Below are positions 59,738 through 64,000 of a DNA stretch of 64,000 nt, piece after piece. Both the position numbers and the translations under genes were made by a program. The notes under the pieces were generated by a model, which ran no database searches, was not told the origin of the DNA, and worked only from the letters and a program-made list of their open reading frames with translations. How positions within the stretch are numbered: position 1 is the first letter of the stretch; each line of letters opens with the position of its first letter. The stretch is taken from contig JAGTWN010000004.1 in the NCBI GenBank assembly GCA_018842655.1, positions 186,001-250,000 of the forward strand, written 5' to 3'. Origin of the DNA: Candidatus Pantoea haifensis (GTDB taxonomy: Bacteria > Pseudomonadota > Gammaproteobacteria > Enterobacterales > Enterobacteriaceae).

Positions 59738-59811
59738 CTCTCTGCTTTCTCTTCTCACCAGGCTATTCTCACAGTCGAATCTCTGTATCCCTTTACATTT
59801 AAGGAGTCATG

Positions 59812-60644
59812 ATGACGACGGTTAAAATGGTTGCGGTAGATATGGACGGCACTTTTCTGGACGATAACAAGCAGTACAACCGATCCCGTTTTCTCGCCTG
59901 CTATCAACAGCTAAAAGCCCGCGACATTAAATTTGTTGTCGCCAGCGGCAATCAGTATTACCAGCTTAAATCCTTCTTTCCTGAAATTGCCCGTGAGATC
60001 GCTTTTGTGGCGGAAAATGGTGCGTGGATTATCGATCGCGATGAAGAACTTTTTGTGGTGCATTTTCACGCCGCGACATCATTGCCGTTATCGACACGCT
60101 GAAAAACGGAGACTATCCACAATTACGCTATCTGCTGTGTGGGCGTAACAGCGCCTATTATTTCGATGATACCGATGAAAAATGGCTGGCTAAGATGCGT
60201 CATTATTGCCACCGCCTGAGACATATCAGCAGCATCGATGAGGTTGCAGATGACAAGCTGTTTAAATTTGCGCTTAATCTGTCTGATGATCATGTCGAGC
60301 CGCTCATGGCAGATATTGCGCGCCTGCATCACGGCGCGGCTGCGGCCACCTCCAGCGGTCACGGCTCGGTCGATTTAATCGTGCCGGGCCATCACAAAGC
60401 GCATGGCCTGAACCTGCTGGCACAACGCTGGGGGATTTCGCATGACGCGGTATTGGCTTTTGGTGACGGCGGCAACGATCTCGAAATGCTCAGGCAATCT
60501 GGCTTTAGTTTCGCCATGGCAAATGCACCGCAGCGAATCAAAGAGGCCACGCGCTATCTTGCGCCGGGCAACAACGACCAGGGCGTGTTACAGGTTATCG
60601 AACAGATGTTGGCGGGCGAGCCACCTTTTGCCATGCATTCGTAA
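59812..60644 (+). CDS. HAD-superfamily Cof-type sugar-phosphate phosphatase, YbiV-like (frameshifted in assembly)
   Basis: HAD IIB phosphatase: catalytic [12 protein letters not shown] at the N-terminus, motif II Ser in [12 protein letters not shown], the motif III Lys region in [20 protein letters not shown] and motif [22 protein letters not shown]. It resembles E. coli YbiV (sugar phosphatase). T-run 60063-60066 is one base short; repair gives [20 protein letters not shown] and about 278 residues. AAGGAG lies five bases before ATG 59812; ATG 59809 overlaps it. Confidence 0.86.
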
Positions 60645-60763
60645 TCCGGGCTGAATTTATCCCTGACTTTGCCGATATTCGATAACGAAGGAACGCATTT
60701 ATACAAGCCGCAGAGCTTTCTTATCTCCGTCATCGTCGTTGTCTCGGTAAGTAAGGATAAATT

Positions 60764-62691
60764 ATGGTTCCAACTCGTTTGGCCGCCCGGATAACCCTGG
60801 GTGGTCTGCTGCTGTTGTGCATTACAACAGCGATTGTTTTTTTACGCTGATGCTGCGTGGGCAACCGCGTGTTATCGAAGCCAGTCACACACTTATTCAA
60901 CAGGCGGGCGGCAATCTGGTCAGCCAGTTGAATCAGCAACTGGTGGGTATTGAAGGCGAAGCTGCCAGCATGGCGCGTCTGGCTGAAGTACTGCCGCACG
61001 ACGTCTCGTTGTGGCAAACCACTTTCCCACACATCATCGACAGCCTGGGCAACCACACGATCGCTGGCGGCGGCATCTGGCCTGAACCTGATGCTTATAC
61101 TGCAGGCGTAGCGCGCCGCAGTTTTTTCTGGGCCAGAGAGGCGAACGGGGGCTTAAATTACTCTGAGGGCTATAACGAGGCCGGCAGCAGCGGCTATCAC
61201 AACGAAAGTTGGTACAGTGCGGCACGCAATGCACCGCGCGATCGCTGTAGCTGGTCTGAGGTTTATCAGGATGCAGTCTCAGGCGTAAAAATGGTGACCT
61301 GTAGCGTGCCGTATCGCGCAGGTGACACATTTGCGGGGGTCGCCACGCTGGATGTGCAGTTAGATAATCTCGGTGGCTTTATGGAAAGCAAGGGCAGCGT
61401 GACGGGCGGCTATGCCTTTGCGCTTGATGCCGCAGGTAACCTGCTCTATTTCCCAGGGCAGGATGCTACATCGCTCACCACGCTAACGGCGCTGGCGCAG
61501 AAGAAGAGCTGGCTGGCCCCGTTAGTCAGCAGTGTGAACAGCCTGAAAGCCGGCAGCAATATAGTGTCACGGGATAACTTTGACGATCAGCATTTGCAGC
61601 AAACCGCAGACGTAACGCTGTTTCGTATGGCAGGCACCGGCTGGATAATCGGCCTGGTCACGCCTGATAAAGAGGTGAGCGGGCTGGCGCGCAGCATGAT
61701 GCGTGACATTTTTACTTTCCTGATCCCGGCGATGATTATCCTGCTGCTATTAACCTGGTGGTTTACCAAACGCATCGGCCAGCGGTTGCGTACCACGCAC
61801 TATGCGCTGGATGAAATTGCAAATGGTGATGGTGATTTAACGCGACGTTTGGCGAAAAGCGGACGTGATGAGCTGGCAGATATTGCCGGTGCATTTAACA
61901 GCTTCGTTGATAAAATTGCCGGTGTGATTACGCGGGTACAGGGCAGTGGAGAGACCGTGGCGGCGAATGCTTCAGGACTGGCGCAGAGCAATCAGGCACT
62001 GTCAGAAAAAATTGCCGAGCAGGCTGCTGCGTTAGAGCAAAGTGCGGCGGCGATGGAGCAGCTTAATGCCACGGTACAGCAAAATGCTGAAAACACCCGA
62101 CTGGCCGATGCGGTGGCAGAACAGACGGCACAAATTGCCCGCAACAGCAGCGAGATGATGAGCGAAGTGGTGAATACCATGGGCGCGATTCGGTGCTCTT
62201 CGCGGCGCGTAGCGGAAATTCTCGGCGTTATCGACAGCATCGCGTTTCAGACCAATATTCTGGCGCTGAACGCGGCTGTCGAAGCTGCGCGTGCAGGCGA
62301 GCAGGGACGGGGCTTTGCCGTTGTCGCTTCAGAGGTCCGGGCGCTGGCGCAGCGTGGCGCAACAGCGGCACAGGAGATCAAGGCGTTGATCGCTGATTCT
62401 GACAGCAATGTGCTGGCGGGAAGCAAACTGGTCGAAGGCGCAGGTGGGCAACTCAGCCAGCTGGTAAACGATGTTTACAAAGTGAAGCAGGTGGTGAGTG
62501 AAATGCGCGTGGCAGGCGATGAGCAAAGCAAAGGCATTGCCGAGGTTACGCTGGCCGTATCTCAGATGGAGCGCAGCATTCAGCAAAACCTGATGCTGGT
62601 AACGCAAACCGCTGAAAATACTCAGGCGCTGCGTGATGAAGCCGCGCAGCTGGCGCAAGAGATTTCCGTTTTCAAAGTGGTTAACCGCTAA
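60764..62691 (+). CDS. Methyl-accepting chemotaxis protein with dCache sensor (frameshifted in assembly)
   Basis: Membrane chemoreceptor. TM1 is LGGLLLLCITTAIVFFTLML after adding one T to the run 60837-60843; ATG 60764 follows TAAGGATAAATT. The periplasmic part of about 280 residues looks like a double Cache domain (SGYHNESWYSAARNAPRDRC; FAGVATLDVQLDNLGGFM). TM2 is FLIPAMIILLLLTWWF, then HAMP, and the signalling tip IDSIAFQTNILALNAAVEAA with RAGEQGRGFAVVASEVRALA. The C-terminus ends FKVVNR without a CheR-docking NWETF-type pentapeptide. About 642 residues; ligand unknown. Confidence 0.9.
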
Positions 62692-62697
62692 AAGTAT

Positions 62698-62724
62698 CCG
62701 GGCAGCATCATGCTGCCCGGTTTA
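62698..62724. terminator. Terminator between convergent MCP and alcohol dehydrogenase genes
   Basis: Ten-base stem CCGGGCAGCA/TGCTGCCCGG with loop TCA followed by TTTATAT. Confidence 0.78.
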
Positions 62725-62726
62725 TA

Positions 62727-63871
62727 TCAATTCCCTGGCCATGCCTGGACGATCATTTCACGCATCTCATCACGACTGTAATTCAGCAACGCGTTTTTAC
62801 TGTTGGCGCGAGCCAAAACCCACTCTGTTTCCTCTGATGAGAGGGCAGGCCCTGCAAGCCAAAACGGCGTAATTGCCTGTTGCTGTAGCCACTCTTTCAG
62901 GTAACGTGCCGGGCAACCGGTGGCATGAGGGAACAACTGCTGGTGCAGTTCGCACATTAACTGCTGTTGCCCGGCGTGCTGGCTTTCGGCCAGCCGGTCA
63001 AGAAAAGAAAATAACAGCCGCCCACATACTTCGCCGTGGTGGAAGGGCTTGATAGCGCCGATTTCGCCCGCAATACCGTGAATAACCCCAATCCTGCACT
63101 GTTCAGGCAAACCCCTCCCAGCCAGGAGGCCATCATCATTGCCTCACGGGCTTTGTCACCTTCTTCATCTTCCCGGTTCAGGGTCGGCCAGGCCTGTACA
63201 AACTGACGTAAGCCGGTTAGCGCCAGTTGACGAGTGAACAGCGTGCCCTTGTTTGACAGATAGGCTTCAAAAAGATGGGTAAACGCATCAATACCACAGG
63301 TCACCAGCACCTTATCAGGTGATCCTTTCAGCAAGTCAGGATCGAGTATCGCTGTCCGCGGCACAAAAACCGGATGGCGTAGCGAAGCCTTGACCTGAAT
63401 GTCATGCTGATCGGTAACAACGGCATTTTGCGTCGCTTCACTGCCGGTTCCGGCGGTAGTTGGCACGGCGATTAGCGGCAATGTAATGGGTTGAACCGGG
63501 GTGTCACCGACTTTTTCCAGATAGCGTGCGGTAGGCAAGGGGTGCTGTATCATGGCGCTGAAGGCTTTTGCCGCGTCCAGCACACTCCCGCCACCAATGG
63601 CAACCACACGATCGACATGTCCACGCCAGCGGGATACCCAGCCATCAATGTCGGCGGGCGACGCTTCATGACGCACAATTTCATAGCCGATAATATGATC
63701 GTTTAAGGCTGACTTTAGCCGCTCGTAAGCCGGGCCTTGCAAGAAAGAGTGACCGCAAAACAGCAGCGTCGGTTGTGGCTCCGCTGCCAGCAGCGGTATC
63801 AGTTTATCGAGGCTTCCACGACCAAACAGGGTTTGTTGATTACTGTACAGCTCGCTCAGATTATCACTCAC
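62727..63871 (-). CDS. Iron-containing alcohol dehydrogenase (frameshifted in assembly)
   Basis: Group III, iron-type dehydrogenase. NAD-binding VAIGGGSVLDAAKAFSAM and AVPTTAGTGSEATQNAVVTD are present; metal ligands include Asp and His in CGIDAFTHLFEAYLS and the His residues of FHHGEVCG. C-run 63086-63089 (G on the coding strand) is one base short; five G gives NSAGLGVIHGIAGEIGAIKP. Full length is about 381 residues. The substrate among alcohols, aldehydes or hydroxyacids is not predictable. Confidence 0.88.
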
Positions 63872-63931
63872 CAGCGCATCCTTCCAGGTTTTCGCTAAAA
63901 TTTGAGTGTAACGAAAAGCGCGCCGCTGGCC

Positions 63932-64000
63932 TTAGCAAACTTTCTGATAACGCTCAGGCAAAAAGTTGATCACCTTCGCAAAACGGAAATTCACCGTTCT
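63932..64000 (-). CDS. Possible C-terminal end of a gene continuing beyond the window
   Basis: The minus strand is open from the window edge to TAA at 63932 and encodes RTVNFRFAKVINFLPERYQK followed by VC. The short peptide looks protein-like, but 22 residues are too few to identify a family. It would be the upstream neighbour of the iron-dependent dehydrogenase, 60 bp before its start. Confidence 0.3.
   Translation of the reverse strand, partial: RTVNFRFAKVINFLPERYQKVC

Overview
The window is chromosomal DNA from a gamma-proteobacterium of the order Enterobacterales. The gene order acrBA/acrR, rsmS, priC, ybaN, apt, dnaX, ybaB, recR, htpG, adk, hemH, gsk, ybaL, fsr, ushA, ybaK, ybaP, copA/cueR, ybbJ, qmcA, cnoX, ybbO, tesA, ybbAP, purEK, lpxH, ppiB, cysS, ybcJ, folD, argU follows the Escherichia coli order for this segment. 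Differences from E. coli (no mscK between acrR and rsmS, zinc genes beside acrB, copA directly divergent from cueR, extra genes between htpG and adk and between ushA and ybaK) suggest a relative such as Pantoea, Erwinia or Mixta (Erwiniaceae). That assignment is inference from layout only.

Layout. 1-2.2 kb: end of a metal ABC importer, and the alternative ribosomal proteins L31B/L36B behind a near-perfect Zur operator. 2.2-7.6 kb: AcrAB efflux pump with its repressor AcrR and a 24-bp operator. 7.4-19.6 kb: replication and recombination genes (priC, dnaX, ybaB, recR), chaperone htpG with a heat-shock promoter, nucleotide and heme genes (apt, adk, hemH, gsk), interrupted by a LysR regulator and an unrecognised gene. 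19.6-30.7 kb: transporters and envelope genes (ybaL, fsr, ushA), a PACE efflux gene with a divergent LysR regulator, ybaK, ybaP, and the copper unit copA/cueR. 30.7-43.9 kb: membrane quality-control and housekeeping genes ending in tRNA-Arg(UCU). A deleted IS3-family element lies after cysS. 43.9-44.7 kb: a scar at the tRNA, where the 3' end of a tyrosine integrase is fused to the 3' end of an EvgS-like hybrid kinase. 44.8-64 kb: an accessory stretch of small stress and envelope genes, a surface-glycan-like unit (GH1-like protein, then a glycosyltransferase fused to a UDP-galactopyranose-mutase-like flavoprotein), DUF421, a formaldehyde-dehydrogenase-like enzyme, serine transporter sdaC, an RcnB-like His-rich protein, a HAD phosphatase, a chemoreceptor and an iron-dependent alcohol dehydrogenase.

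Overriding caution. About 25 genes, many of them essential or highly conserved (dnaX, gsk, cysS, lpxH, acrB, copA), are broken by frameshifts. In nearly all the cases I worked through, adding one base to a homopolymer run restores the conserved protein. The pattern is that of homopolymer undercalling in the assembly rather than gene decay. I annotate these genes at full length and give the run that is short. Only the IS element, the integrase tail and the EvgS-like fragment look like real gene remnants.
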